This document shows positions 44,103 through 52,103 of a stretch of DNA of 59,210 nucleotides, one piece after another (positions within the stretch are counted from its first letter, which is position 1; every line of letters starts with the position of its first letter). This stretch comes from an uncultured Rhodospirillales bacterium (GTDB taxonomy: Bacteria > Pseudomonadota > Alphaproteobacteria > Acetobacterales > Acetobacteraceae). The stretch covers positions 1 through 59,210 of the forward strand of contig CAIMSN010000064.1 of NCBI GenBank assembly GCA_903844135.1, in the 5' to 3' direction. A model generated the notes under the pieces. That model did no database searches, was not told the DNA's origin, and was given only the letters and a program-made list of their open reading frames with translations. A program made the position numbers and the translations under genes.

Positions 44103-44867
44103 ATGAGCGACGGATTTGCCGATGCCGGTCTGGGAAAGCCGCTCGGCGGCCAGCCTGCAAGGCTCGGCGCGCTCGACCGGCGCCTGCGTGAGGCCGGCCT
44201 GCCGGGTGTGTCCGCGGTGCCGGGCGGTCTCAGCCCGCCGGACGCGGACCGGTCGGAAACCGACCGGGCGCTGCTGGCGCGTTTCCTGCGGATGGTGATG
44301 CCCGCCGCCGACGAGACCGAACGTCTCGCCGACACCGCGCTCACCCGGTTCGGCTCCTTCGCCGGGCTGCTGGCGGCGCCGCTGCCGGAGCTGCGCGGCG
44401 TCTCCGGCTTCGGGACCCACTGCCTGTCGGCGCTGCGCCTGCTGAACGAGGCGGCGTTGCGCGTCGCCCGGTCCCGCCTGCAGGGGCGGCCGGTGCTCGC
44501 CGACCGCGCCGGCCTGCTCGACTACCTCACCAGCGTGCTGGCGCGGGAGCGGATCGAGCAGTTCCGCATCCTGTTCCTCGATGCAGAGGACCGACTCCTG
44601 GCCGACGAGGCCCAGGCGCGCGGCACCGTCAACCATACCCCGGTCTATCCGCGCGAGGTGGTCAGGCGCGCGCTCGAACTGCAGGCAGGCTCGATCGTGC
44701 TGGTGCACAACCATCCGAGCGGCGACCCGACCCCGTCGCGCGAGGACATCGTCATGACCCGGCAGGTGATCGAGGCCTGCGCGGTGATGCGGGTGGCGGT
44801 GCGCGACCATCTGATCGTCGGCAACGGTCGCTGCACCAGCTTCCGCGACGAGGGTCTGCTGGCCTGA
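44103..44867 (+). CDS. radC: RadC/JAB-domain protein with intact JAMM motif
   Basis: A 254-residue RadC family protein. The JAB domain is intact: FRILFLDAEDRLLADE, then VYPREVVRRALELQAGSIVLVHNHPSGDP (described by key residues His-x-His and the following Asp), and VRDHLIVGNG. The N-terminal helix-hairpin-helix part is shortened and divergent. RadC proteins were once called DNA repair proteins, but the role is unproven; JAMM proteins are typically metalloproteases or isopeptidases. Paralogue of the gene at 42508. Confidence 0.88.
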   Translation: MSDGFADAGLGKPLGGQPARLGALDRRLREAGLPGVSAVPGGLSPPDADRSETDRALLARFLRMVMPAADETERLADTALTRFGSFAGLLAAPLPELRGVSGFGTHCLSALRLLNEAALRVARSRLQGRPVLADRAGLLDYLTSVLARERIEQFRILFLDAEDRLLADEAQARGTVNHTPVYPREVVRRALELQAGSIVLVHNHPSGDPTPSREDIVMTRQVIEACAVMRVAVRDHLIVGNGRCTSFRDEGLLA

Positions 44868-44877
44868 GACCGCCTCC

Positions 44878-46017
44878 TCATTCAGGCTCGGCAGGCGGAC
44901 GGGCGAGCACGCCCAGCGCCGCGTCGATTCCGAACGCGCCGGGCAGGCCGCCCTTGGCAAACAGCCGGTTGACGTGCCCCATCTTGCGGCCGGGACGGGT
45001 CTCGGCCTTGCCGTAATGATGCGCGAGCAGGCCGGGCGTGCGCAGGATCTCCGGCCAGAGCGCCATGTCGTCCGGGCCGACCAGGTTGCGCATCACCGCG
45101 TCGGAATGGCGCACCGCCGGCGGCAGCGTCAGGCCGGCGACGGCGCGGACATGCATCTCGAACTGGCTCACCGGACAGGCATCCATGGTCCAGTGGCCGG
45201 AATTATGCGGCCGTGGTGCGATCTCGTTGACCAGCAGGCTGCCGTTCGCGTCGACGAACAGCTCCACCCCGAGCAGCCCGACCAGCTCCAGCCCCTCGGC
45301 GATCCGCGTCGCGATGTCGCGGGCCTGCGCGGCGATCTCCGGCGCCACCGGAGCGGGGGCCAGGGTCAGGTCGAGGATATGGTGGCGGTGCACATTCTGC
45401 ACCGCATCATAGGCGCGCACGGTGCCGTCCAGGCCGCGCGCCACCATCACGCTCAGCTCGGAGGCGAAATCGATGCGCGCCTCCGCCACCAGCGGATGCG
45501 GCGCCAGGCTGGCGAATGCCGCCTCGTACGACGCGGCGCCGTTGACCAGACACTGGCCCTTGCCGTCATAGCCGAGCCGGGTGGTCTTGAGCACGAACGG
45601 CAGCCCGAGCGAGGCACCGGCCTCATCGAGGTCGGCGCTGGCGTCGACCGCCCGCCACGGCGCCACGGCGATGCCAAGCCCTTCCAGAAAGCGTTTCTCC
45701 GCCACCCGGTCCTGGCTGATCCGCAGGATCGCGCCCGATGGCCGCACCGGCCGCAGCGACGCCAGCAGGTCCAGGCCGTCGGCGCTGACATTCTCGAACT
45801 CGAAGGTCACCACGTCGACCGACGCGGCGAAGCGGCGCAGCGCGTCCGCATCGTCAGGCGCGCCGAGCGTGATCGCGGTCGCCACCTGCGCTGCCGGCCC
45901 GGTGGCGTCGTCGGTCAGGATGTTGGTGCGAAAGCCGAGCCTGGCCGCCGCCATCGCCGACATCCGCCCGAGCTGTCCGCCGCCGACGATCCCGATCACC
46001 GCGCCGGGCGCCAGCAT
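44878..46017 (-). CDS. purK: N5-carboxyaminoimidazole ribonucleotide synthase PurK
   Basis: A 379-residue ATP-grasp enzyme that carboxylates AIR with bicarbonate. It has the N-terminal IGIVGGGQLGRMSA, then VVTFEFENV, the ATP-grasp VLKTTRLGYDGKGQ, ELSVMVAR and NEIAPRPHNSGHWTMDAC. ATG 46017 puts the family's GGGQLGRM at the usual distance; a TTG at 46035 overlapping the purE stop is an alternative. Acts with PurE in purine synthesis. Confidence 0.94.
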   Translation of the reverse strand: MLAPGAVIGIVGGGQLGRMSAMAAARLGFRTNILTDDATGPAAQVATAITLGAPDDADALRRFAASVDVVTFEFENVSADGLDLLASLRPVRPSGAILRISQDRVAEKRFLEGLGIAVAPWRAVDASADLDEAGASLGLPFVLKTTRLGYDGKGQCLVNGAASYEAAFASLAPHPLVAEARIDFASELSVMVARGLDGTVRAYDAVQNVHRHHILDLTLAPAPVAPEIAAQARDIATRIAEGLELVGLLGVELFVDANGSLLVNEIAPRPHNSGHWTMDACPVSQFEMHVRAVAGLTLPPAVRHSDAVMRNLVGPDDMALWPEILRTPGLLAHHYGKAETRPGRKMGHVNRLFAKGGLPGAFGIDAALGVLARPPAEPE

Positions 46018-46031
46018 CGCCGCCGCCAGGG

Positions 46032-46601
46032 TCAAGAGCCGGGTGCGTCGGTGGGCGCATCCATGGCCGGCGCATCCGCGACCGAGGCGGTCTGCAGTGC
46101 ACGCCACGCCTCCAGCCGCGCCCGCAGCGCCGGATCGGACAGCGCCAGGATCGCGGCCGCGAGCAGCGCCGCGTTCACCGCGCCGGGGCGGCCGATCGCC
46201 AACGTCCCCACCGGAATCCCGGCCGGCATCTGCACGATCGACAGCAGGCTGTCCATGCCGCGGAGCGTATGGCTCTCGACCGGCACGCCAAGCACCGGGA
46301 GCTGGGTCCAGGCGGCGCACATGCCTGGCAGATGGGCCGCACCCCCGGCGCCGGCGATGATCACCTGCAGCCCGCGCGCCTCGGCGTCGCGTGCATAGTC
46401 GGCCAGTCGGTCCGGGGTGCGATGCGCCGAGACGATCCTGGCCTCGAAGGGGATGCCCAGCGTCTCCAGTTGGCTGGCGGCATGGCTCAGCGTGGCCCAG
46501 TCGGACTGGCTGCCCATGATCAATCCGACCAGCGGCGACGACGCGGCGGTCTCGCTTGCCGCCGGCAGGTCGGGGTCGGGTTCCAGGACGGTTTCGCTCA
46601 T
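46032..46601 (-). CDS. purE: N5-carboxyaminoimidazole ribonucleotide mutase PurE
   Basis: A 189-residue class I PurE, which rearranges N5-CAIR to CAIR. It carries [40 protein letters not shown] and [20 protein letters not shown]. An N-terminal extension of about 22 residues and an Ala/Pro-rich C-terminal tail are dispensable-looking. It precedes purK; their stop and start are 14 bp apart, or overlapping if TTG is used. Confidence 0.95.
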   Translation of the reverse strand: MSETVLEPDPDLPAASETAASSPLVGLIMGSQSDWATLSHAASQLETLGIPFEARIVSAHRTPDRLADYARDAEARGLQVIIAGAGGAAHLPGMCAAWTQLPVLGVPVESHTLRGMDSLLSIVQMPAGIPVGTLAIGRPGAVNAALLAAAILALSDPALRARLEAWRALQTASVADAPAMDAPTDAPGS

Positions 46602-46625
46602 CGCAGTGCGCTCACGGGCGGTTCC

Positions 46626-46826
46626 TCAGGCAATGCTGTCGGGGATCAGCCGGCTTTCGAGCCAGGAGATCTCGTCCTTCAGCAGCAATTTGCGCTTCTT
46701 CAGCCGCTGGATCTGCAACTGGTCGATCGGCTGCGGCGCCAGCCGGCCGATCACGGTATCGAGATCGCGATGTTCGCTGCGGAGTTCGTGGAGCCTGCGC
46801 AACAGGGTATCGCGGTCGATCAGCAT
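46626..46826 (-). CDS. DUF465 (YdcH-like) small coiled-coil protein
   Basis: A 66-residue predicted helical hairpin: LLRRLHELRSEHRDLDTVIGRL followed by IQRLKKRKLLLKDEISWLES, the DUF465 pattern (H-x-x-L-D, then L-K-K-x-K-L-x-L-K-D-E-I). Unknown function. Divergent from a second DUF465 gene at 46960. Small gap before purE. Confidence 0.8.
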   Translation of the reverse strand: MLIDRDTLLRRLHELRSEHRDLDTVIGRLAPQPIDQLQIQRLKKRKLLLKDEISWLESRLIPDSIA

Positions 46827-46959
46827 GGATTCCGCATAGCACGCGTCCGCCCGAGTCTCCACACGCGCGCGGCATGGCGCCGGGCGCATTTTGCGATGGC
46901 GCTCCTTGCCCGGACGGGACTAGCGTGACGCCGTTCTGTCACACGAACCGGAGGCATTC

Positions 46960-47130
46960 ATGAACCTGCAATCGCGGATCGAGAGCCTGAAGACCCGGCA
47001 CGCTTCGCTGGACGCCCGAGTCATGGACGAGGATACGCGGCCGATGCCCGACCAGAGCACGCTCAACCGGCTCAAGCTCGAGAAGCTGCGCATCAAGCAG
47101 GAAATGGAGCGTCTGCGCGGCAGGAACTGA
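46960..47130 (+). CDS. second DUF465-like small protein
   Basis: A 56-residue protein not long enough for most gene finders but well supported: GGAGG 6 bp before ATG 46960, and a DUF465-like two-helix sequence (IESLKTRHASLDARVM; TLNRLKLEKLRIKQEMERLR). It is paralogous to the divergent gene at 46626-46826. Function unknown. Confidence 0.75.
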   Translation: MNLQSRIESLKTRHASLDARVMDEDTRPMPDQSTLNRLKLEKLRIKQEMERLRGRN

Positions 47131-47217
47131 CCGCGCAACCGACCTCCATCCCACCGCCACGGACCGGGTCCGTGGCGGGCCGCTCGATCGGCCCGATCGA
47201 CCGGACCGGCGGTCGCC

Positions 47218-47799
47218 TCAGGCGGCTTCCTCATCCATATGCGGCGTCGGCGGCGCCGGCACGTTATGCCCCTCCCGGATCAGCCGCTCATTGGCGGTAT
47301 TCACCATGGCGTTCAGATCGGTCTGGCTGCACAGGCCGAGGATCACCGGATCGCGCGGCTTGATGTTGGCGCTGTTCCAGTGCTGGCGGTCGCGCACCTT
47401 GGCGATGGTGTCCTTGGTGGTGCCGAGCAGCTTGATCACCTGGACCTCGCTGAGCTGCGGATAGTTGCGCAGCACGAAGGCGATCGCGTCCGGACGGTCG
47501 TTGCGCTTGGCGACCGGGGTGTAGCGCGCGCCGCGCGAACGCCGCGTCACCGGGTTCTTCTCGGTCAGGACCGTCAGCCGCGCTTCGGTATCCTGCTCCG
47601 CCCGGCTGATGTCCGCGGCCGAGACCTGATGGTTGGCGACCGGATCGTAGCCGACGATGCCCTGCGCCACTTCGCCGTCGGCGATCGCCTGCACTTCGAG
47701 CGGATGCATGCCGCAGAATTCGGCGATCTGCGTGAAGGTGAGCGCGGTCTTCTCGATCAGCCAGACCGCGGTGGCCTTCGGCATCAGGGGCAACGTCAT
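47218..47799 (-). CDS. DUF1013 family protein (possible transcription-related cell-cycle regulator)
   Basis: A 193-residue DUF1013 protein: MPKATAVWLIEKTALTFTQIAEFCGMHPLEVQAIADGE at the N-terminus is a predicted HTH-like region, then KNPVTRRSRGARYTPVAKRNDRPDAIAF, and LSEVQVIKLLGTTKDTIAKVRDRQHWN, a second HTH-like region. The family is restricted to alphaproteobacteria and strongly conserved; related proteins have been linked to RNA polymerase and cell-cycle control, which I state with caution. It stands alone. Confidence 0.82.
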   Translation of the reverse strand: MTLPLMPKATAVWLIEKTALTFTQIAEFCGMHPLEVQAIADGEVAQGIVGYDPVANHQVSAADISRAEQDTEARLTVLTEKNPVTRRSRGARYTPVAKRNDRPDAIAFVLRNYPQLSEVQVIKLLGTTKDTIAKVRDRQHWNSANIKPRDPVILGLCSQTDLNAMVNTANERLIREGHNVPAPPTPHMDEEAA

Positions 47800-47923
47800 G
47801 AAACTGTCCTATCGGTGCGTCCAGATCGCCGATCCCGCGGATCGGCCGGCACCGGTCTCGAATGGCACAAGGTGCCCGATATGGGCTTTGCCGGCCGATC
47901 GGGTCAAGTCTGGCGACCGTGCG

Positions 47924-47951
47924 AAAAAAGGGCCGGTTGCCCGGCCCTTTT
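47924..47951 (-). terminator. intrinsic terminator for hsp20
   Basis: On the minus strand, GGGCCGG, loop GCAA and CCGGCCC are followed by six T. A flanking A-run makes it workable in both directions. It lies 16 bp after the hsp20 stop. Confidence 0.85.
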
Positions 47952-47966
47952 CCGTCTCCCGGCAGA

Positions 47967-48464
47967 TCAGGCGGCGCTGACCTGGGTCGTCTTGCTGCCG
48001 TCGTTGGCGGCGTCGACGATCGCGGCGGCCGGGGCAGGGGCCGTGCCGATGGCGATGCGGCGCGGCTTCAGTGCCTCCGGCACGATCCGCTTCACGCCGA
48101 TGCGGAGGAGGCCATGCACCAGGTCGGCATTCTCGACCTGGATGTGATCGGCCAGGGCGAAGCGCCGCTCGAAGGCGCGGGCGGCGATGCCACGGTGCAA
48201 AAGTTCGCCGCCGGCCGGCTGCGACGCGGCGCGGCCGGAGACGCGCAGCGTGTTGTCCTGGACCACCAGCTCGATATCGTCCGGGCCGAAGCCAGCCACG
48301 GCGAGGGTCAGCACGTAGCTGTCTTCACCGGTCTTCTCGATATTGTAGGGCGGGTAGGACGAGGCGTTCGCTGCGCTGGACGCCTGGGCGGCGCTGTCGA
48401 CAAGGCGGGCCAGGCGGTCGAAACCGATGGCGTTGCGGAACAGCGGCGAGAAATCGGTCGTCAT
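47967..48464 (-). CDS. Hsp20/alpha-crystallin family small heat-shock protein
   Basis: A 165-residue sHSP: N-terminal SPLFRNAIGFDRLARLV is the alphaproteobacterial IbpA-type start, then the alpha-crystallin domain (PPYNIEKTGEDSYVLTLAVAGFGPDDI; the LRVSGR strand) and the characteristic LLHRGIAARAFERRFALADHIQV and ADLVHGLLRIGVKRIVPE. It holds unfolding proteins during stress. Regulated in two layers: a RpoH-like promoter and a thermosensor leader (both listed). ATG 48464 is preceded by AGAGGAGG. Confidence 0.94.
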   Translation of the reverse strand: MTTDFSPLFRNAIGFDRLARLVDSAAQASSAANASSYPPYNIEKTGEDSYVLTLAVAGFGPDDIELVVQDNTLRVSGRAASQPAGGELLHRGIAARAFERRFALADHIQVENADLVHGLLRIGVKRIVPEALKPRRIAIGTAPAPAAAIVDAANDGSKTTQVSAA

Positions 48465-48469
48465 GAAAA

Positions 48470-48574
48470 AACCTCCTCTGGAGCAAGGTTCGATGGCTCC
48501 CCCGTCCTCGTGAGACGTCAGGGCGGAGCCGGTGCGTTTCAGTTCAGCCGGAGACCCCGAACGGGCATCGCCGA
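48470..48574 (-). ncRNA. ROSE-like RNA thermometer in the hsp20 5' leader
   Basis: The roughly 110-nt leader ends in a hairpin that pairs the Shine-Dalgarno. AACCUUGCU (plus-strand 48482-48490) faces AGGAGGUU (48470-48477) with the G of UUGCU bulged out. UUGCU opposite AGGA with a bulged G is the hallmark of ROSE elements, which control small heat-shock genes in alphaproteobacteria: the hairpin melts at higher temperature and frees the ribosome-binding site. The upstream leader has other pairing potential, not folded here. Confidence 0.75.
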
Positions 48575-48581
48575 CACGCTG

Positions 48582-48611
48582 AACATAGAAAATGCCGCCC
48601 CTTTCATCAAG
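48582..48611 (-). promoter_or_regulatory. RpoH (sigma-32)-type promoter of hsp20
   Basis: On the minus strand: CTTGATG, then TCTATGTT, with 18 bp between CTTG and TCTAT. This fits the alphaproteobacterial RpoH pattern (CTTG-N17/18-CYTATnT) except at one or two positions. It can also be read as TTGATG-N17-TATGTT for the housekeeping sigma. The -35 lies in the loop of the rpmE terminator. Confidence 0.7.
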
Positions 48612-48620
48612 AGGCGGCAT
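48588..48620 (-). terminator. intrinsic terminator for rpmE
   Basis: On the minus strand: ATGCCGCCTC, 9-nt loop TTGATGAAA, GGGGCGGCAT (ten pairs, one G-U), then TTTT. It starts 44 bp past the rpmE stop. The hsp20 -35 element is embedded in its loop. Confidence 0.8.
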
Positions 48621-48664
48621 GATCGAAAAACAGGCATTCTTGCCGGAGGAGCCCGACGGACCGG

Positions 48665-48895
48665 TCAGCTCTTGGCGCGATTGCCCAGTCCGGCGAACTT
48701 CTTGTTGAACTTCGCCACCTGGCCGCCGGTGTCCATCATGCGCTGAACGCCGGTCCAGGCCGGATGCGACTTCGGATCGACGTCCAGACGCAGCGTGTCG
48801 CCCTCCTTGCCGTAGCAGGATCGGGTCGAGAACTGCGTGCCGTCGGTCATGACGACGTTCACTGTGTGGTAGTTCGGATGGATGCCGGGCTTCAT
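48665..48895 (-). CDS. rpmE: 50S ribosomal protein L31
   Basis: A 76-residue protein: [19 protein letters not shown], then [24 protein letters not shown] and [11 protein letters not shown], the alphaproteobacterial L31 pattern. The zinc-binding CxxC of the C+ form is missing, so this is the C-minus type. ATG 48895 fits the family start; an upstream in-frame extension (AAKGKRP) is possible but unusual. The terminator that follows is shared with the hsp20 promoter region. Confidence 0.93.
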   Translation of the reverse strand: MKPGIHPNYHTVNVVMTDGTQFSTRSCYGKEGDTLRLDVDPKSHPAWTGVQRMMDTGGQVAKFNKKFAGLGNRAKS

Positions 48896-48991
48896 GGGTC
48901 GCTTTCCTTTGGCTGCCACCGATGCCGACCGGGGCGCGAGCAGGCGCGTATAGAGGAGCCTGCCCGAAACCTCAACCTCGGCGGGACGACG

Positions 48992-49609
48992 TCAGCCCGG
49001 CTTCTTCACCGCCTTGTCGATATGCCGCTTGAAGATCGCGTCGGCGGTCTGCTTCTGCTGCGCCGAGAGGCCGTCGTACAGCGTGCGGAACGGCGGCAGC
49101 AGGGGGGCGATGCTCTCCGCGCTGGCCTGCTCGAACGCGACGTAGGATTCCAGGTCCTGCACCGCATTCATGGACCCGTACGACTGCTGCCGCTTGCCGT
49201 AGGCGGCGTCCATCTGTGCGGCGTTGCGGCGCATCATGCCGGCGAAGGCCTGCCAGGCCGGCTCCTGGGTCGCGGTGATCTTGAGGTCGCCATGCAGCTT
49301 GGTGATGTGCGATTCGATCTTGGCGGCCTTGTCCCGGCCGACCGTCGACTGCAGATCGGCCTGGCTCAACGGGCCGGCTTCATCGCCGGCTGCCGTCGCG
49401 GCGCCGGACGGGATATTGATCGGCGCCGGAGTCATGGTTGCCGCCGGGGGCGCCGTCTGGGGCGCCGTCATCGGGGTCGGCACCGGAGCGGCCGGCGGGT
49501 TCGTGGTCTGCGCCCGGCCCGGCCCGGCCAGGCCGAGCGACAGGAGCGCCGCCCCGGCGAGGCCGGCGGCGCGCGGAGTGCGATGAAGGGTGGACATGGG
49601 TGTAGGCAT
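48992..49609 (-). CDS. Spy/CpxP-like LTxxQ periplasmic protein
   Basis: A 205-residue protein with a signal peptide (cleavage near GRA-QT), a Pro/Ala/Thr-rich spacer and an all-helical C-terminal half: AAKIESHITKLHGDLKIT-A-TQEPAWQAF and LSAQQKQTADAIF. The two L-x-x-x-Q type motifs are those of the Spy/CpxP family, periplasmic chaperones or stress sensors. RBS AGGAGAG precedes ATG 49609; an internal ATG at 49597 is an alternative. Divergent from the pyridoxal kinase gene. Confidence 0.78.
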   Translation of the reverse strand: MPTPMSTLHRTPRAAGLAGAALLSLGLAGPGRAQTTNPPAAPVPTPMTAPQTAPPAATMTPAPINIPSGAATAAGDEAGPLSQADLQSTVGRDKAAKIESHITKLHGDLKITATQEPAWQAFAGMMRRNAAQMDAAYGKRQQSYGSMNAVQDLESYVAFEQASAESIAPLLPPFRTLYDGLSAQQKQTADAIFKRHIDKAVKKPG

Positions 49610-49657
49610 GACGTCTCTCCTGATCGGATGCCGATACGGGCATCGGAGACCCGGACC

Positions 49658-50560
49658 TTGAATATCCTGTCGGTCCAGTCCTGGGTCACATACGGCCATG
49701 TCGGAAATGCGGCCGCGCTGTTTCCGTTGCAGCGCCTGGGCGCCGAGGTCTGGACCATAAACACCGTCCAGTTCTCCAACCACCCCGGCTACGGCAGTCA
49801 TACCGGCCGGCTCGCCGGCGGCGACGCGGTGGCCGAGCTGGTCGACGGGCTGGCGGCGCGCGGCCTGCTGCAGCGGACCGATGCGGTGCTGTCCGGCTAT
49901 CTGGGCGATGCGGCCAGCGGACGCGCCCTGCTGGACGGTGTCGCCCGGATCAGGGCGGTCCGCCCGGACCTGGTGTTCTGTTGCGATCCGGTGCTGGGTG
50001 ACCGCGGCCCCGGACTCTACGTCCCGGCGGATCTTGCCGCCTTGCTGCGCGACGAGGCGGTGGGCCAGGCGGACATCCTGACCCCGAACCGGTTCGAACT
50101 GGCCTTCCTGCTCGGGGATACTGCGCAGGCCGCGCGCGCCTCGACCGGCCCGGTCGAGGCTCCGGCAGCCCAGGTGGCGGCCCAGGTTGCGGCGCTGCAG
50201 GCCAGGATGCGCCAGGACGGGCCCGGCCTGGTGCTGATCACCAGCGCCGAGACCGAGGGAACCGCGCCGGGCGAGATCGACCTGCTGCTGGCGACCCGAG
50301 AGGGCGCGCATCGGATCGTCACGCCCCGGCTGCCGCTCGAGACCAACGGCGCCGGCGACCTGATCGCCGCCCTGTTCCTGTTCCACATGCTGCGCGACGG
50401 CGATCCGATCGCCGCCTTCGAGCATGCGACGAGCGCGGTCTGGTGCGTGCTGTCGCGTACCGCCGATCACGGCGGGCGCGAGCCGATGATCGTCGCGGCG
50501 CAGCAGGAGTTGCTGACCCCGTTCCGCAGCTTCCGGTCGACGGCAATCCCGGCCCTGTGA
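49658..50560 (+). CDS. pdxY: pyridoxal kinase (PdxY/PdxK type)
   Basis: About 300 residues of the ribokinase-like fold that phosphorylates pyridoxal in the B6 salvage pathway. Visible blocks are NILSVQSWVTYGHVGNAAALFPLQRLG at the N-terminus, typical of PdxY, then VFCCDPVLGDRG, ADILTPNRFEL and the catalytic TNGAGDLIAAL with Asp. TTG 49658 is preceded by GGAG at 9 bp; an upstream ATG at 49628 lies only 18 bp from the divergent Spy-like start. I chose TTG on RBS and family length. Confidence 0.88.
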   Translation: MNILSVQSWVTYGHVGNAAALFPLQRLGAEVWTINTVQFSNHPGYGSHTGRLAGGDAVAELVDGLAARGLLQRTDAVLSGYLGDAASGRALLDGVARIRAVRPDLVFCCDPVLGDRGPGLYVPADLAALLRDEAVGQADILTPNRFELAFLLGDTAQAARASTGPVEAPAAQVAAQVAALQARMRQDGPGLVLITSAETEGTAPGEIDLLLATREGAHRIVTPRLPLETNGAGDLIAALFLFHMLRDGDPIAAFEHATSAVWCVLSRTADHGGREPMIVAAQQELLTPFRSFRSTAIPAL

Positions 50561-50587
50561 CGCAGCGGCTTTTCACGATCGTTGCCG

Positions 50588-50617
50588 TTGTGGCTGGCAA
50601 ACCGGCCGCTTTATGCT
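50588..50617 (+). promoter_or_regulatory. candidate promoter for mscL
   Basis: TTGTGG (50588-50593), 18 bp, TATGCT (50612-50617), about 40 bp before the mscL start. It sits in one of the few less GC-rich patches. Weak evidence. Confidence 0.3.
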
Positions 50618-50655
50618 GCACTGTCGCGCCGTAACAATTTCTGGATCGATCCGCG

Positions 50656-51150
50656 ATGAAGCCACCTTCCCTGCGTCCGCCCGGATGGCTGAGCGAGTTC
50701 CGCGCGTTTCTGATGCGCGGCAACGTCGTCGACCTCGCCGTCGGCATCATCATCGGCGCCGCCTTCACCGGCATCGTACAGAGCCTGGTGAAGGACATCT
50801 TCACTCCGGTGATCGGGCTGCTGCTCGGCGGGATCGATTTCACCAACATCTTCATCACGCTGAAGGGCCAGCACTACGCCACCCTCGCCGAAGCCCAGAA
50901 GGCCGGCTCGCCGACGATGAATGTCGGTCTGTTCCTCAACGCCGTGATCCAGTTCGTCATCGTCGGACTGGTGATCTTCTGGATCGTGAAGCTGATCTCC
51001 AAGCTGCACGCCAAGCCCGCCGAGGCGGCCGCCGAGCCGCCGGCGCCGACCCAGAGCGAGCTGCTGCTGACCGAGATCCGCGACCTGCTGGCCGGCGGCC
51101 GGACAATGTCTCCTCCACCCTCCGGCCTGCCGCCCTCGACGATGATCTGA
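50656..51150 (+). CDS. mscL: large-conductance mechanosensitive channel MscL
   Basis: A 164-residue channel with two membrane helices: the first in FLMRGNVVDLAVGIIIGAAFTGIV, the family's hallmark pore helix, and the second in VGLFLNAVIQFVIVGLVIFWIVKLI. The cytoplasmic C-terminal helix (SELLLTEIRDLLA) is present, with a longer than usual Pro/Ser tail. Emergency release valve for hypo-osmotic shock; third mechanosensitive channel gene in this window together with two MscS types. Confidence 0.95.
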   Translation: MKPPSLRPPGWLSEFRAFLMRGNVVDLAVGIIIGAAFTGIVQSLVKDIFTPVIGLLLGGIDFTNIFITLKGQHYATLAEAQKAGSPTMNVGLFLNAVIQFVIVGLVIFWIVKLISKLHAKPAEAAAEPPAPTQSELLLTEIRDLLAGGRTMSPPPSGLPPSTMI

Positions 51151-51164
51151 GCCGGCGCGACCGG

Positions 51165-51590
51165 TCAGCCCTGCAGGGAGGCTGGCAGCGTGCCGCCATT
51201 CTCGGCCAGCTTGGCGACCACCGCGCGGTGCAGGGCGATATTCTGCTCGGCGCTGCCATCCTCTCCGGCATGGACCCCGAGCTCCTGGGCCAGGGTCTTG
51301 CGCGCGGCCAGGCTGGAATCGAGGTCGAGCAGCTTCAGCAGATCGACGATCGAGCTCTGCCAGTTCAGCCCGCCGCCCTTCTTCTCCGCCAGCGCGGTCA
51401 GCGTCGCGCCGACATCGATGGCGGCGAGCGGGGCGGCTGCACCTGACGCGGCGGGCGCCGCTGTCGCAGCGTCAGGGGCGGCCGTGGCCGGAACTCCCTC
51501 CGCAGCATGCGGCGCCGCGTCCGCAGCGGGCGACATCACGCTGGTGGCGTAATGGACGATCTTGTCGACGATCGATCCGAACAGGCTCAT
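51165..51590 (-). CDS. DUF3597 family protein
   Basis: A 141-residue protein: N-terminal MSLFGSIVDKIV, an Ala/Pro-rich linker and a C-terminal DUF3597 domain (VGATLTALAEKKGGGLNWQSS, IVDLLKLLDLDSSLAARKTLAQELG). The C-terminal part looks like a small helical, LysM- or peptidoglycan-neighbour domain often seen in phage-like or envelope contexts. Function unknown. Convergent with mscL. Confidence 0.78.
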   Translation of the reverse strand: MSLFGSIVDKIVHYATSVMSPAADAAPHAAEGVPATAAPDAATAAPAASGAAAPLAAIDVGATLTALAEKKGGGLNWQSSIVDLLKLLDLDSSLAARKTLAQELGVHAGEDGSAEQNIALHRAVVAKLAENGGTLPASLQG

Positions 51591-51719
51591 GGGGCGTTCC
51601 TCTTGGCTTGACCGCACGCAAGGCGGCTCTCCCGGCGCAGCCACGTGCCGCGCACCGGTGACAAGCGTCCGGTTTGACCCCAGGTTCCTGTTGCCGCGTC
51701 CCGTTCCAGAAAGGCGATC

Positions 51720-52073
51720 ATGCACCGCACATGCCCGGCCGCCCTGGCCCTCTTGCTGCTGCTCGCCGGATGCGCCGGATCGGTGCTCGGTCCGCCGGCG
51801 CCGAGCCGGCCGAACCCGCGCGCGCTGATCGACAGCTACCTGATCGCCCGCGGCATGGCGCTCGGCTACGGACGCTCCGGCCGGGCGGGGCCGGCGGAGA
51901 TCGGCCAGCTCATCCAGTACGACCGCGCGGCGATGCTGGCGGTCGCCGACGCGATGCTGGAGCCGGGACGCGCCCGCACCCTCCAGGCGCAGAGCGCGGT
52001 GACGGCGATGCTGCGCTACACCGGCGACAAGGATCTGAGCGGCATGCCCGCCCCCGACGCGCTCTCGCGCTGA
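51720..52073 (+). CDS. putative lipoprotein
   Basis: A 117-residue protein with a short signal and lipobox LAGC (Cys about 18). The mature part is helical, with LIDSYLIARGMALGYGRSG and LIQYDRAAMLAVADAML. No domain recognised. Stands alone, convergent with secF. Confidence 0.6.
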   Translation: MHRTCPAALALLLLLAGCAGSVLGPPAPSRPNPRALIDSYLIARGMALGYGRSGRAGPAEIGQLIQYDRAAMLAVADAMLEPGRARTLQAQSAVTAMLRYTGDKDLSGMPAPDALSR

Positions 52074-52103
52074 CCGCGACCGGCGCCCGGCTCGGCGCAG
52101 GTC

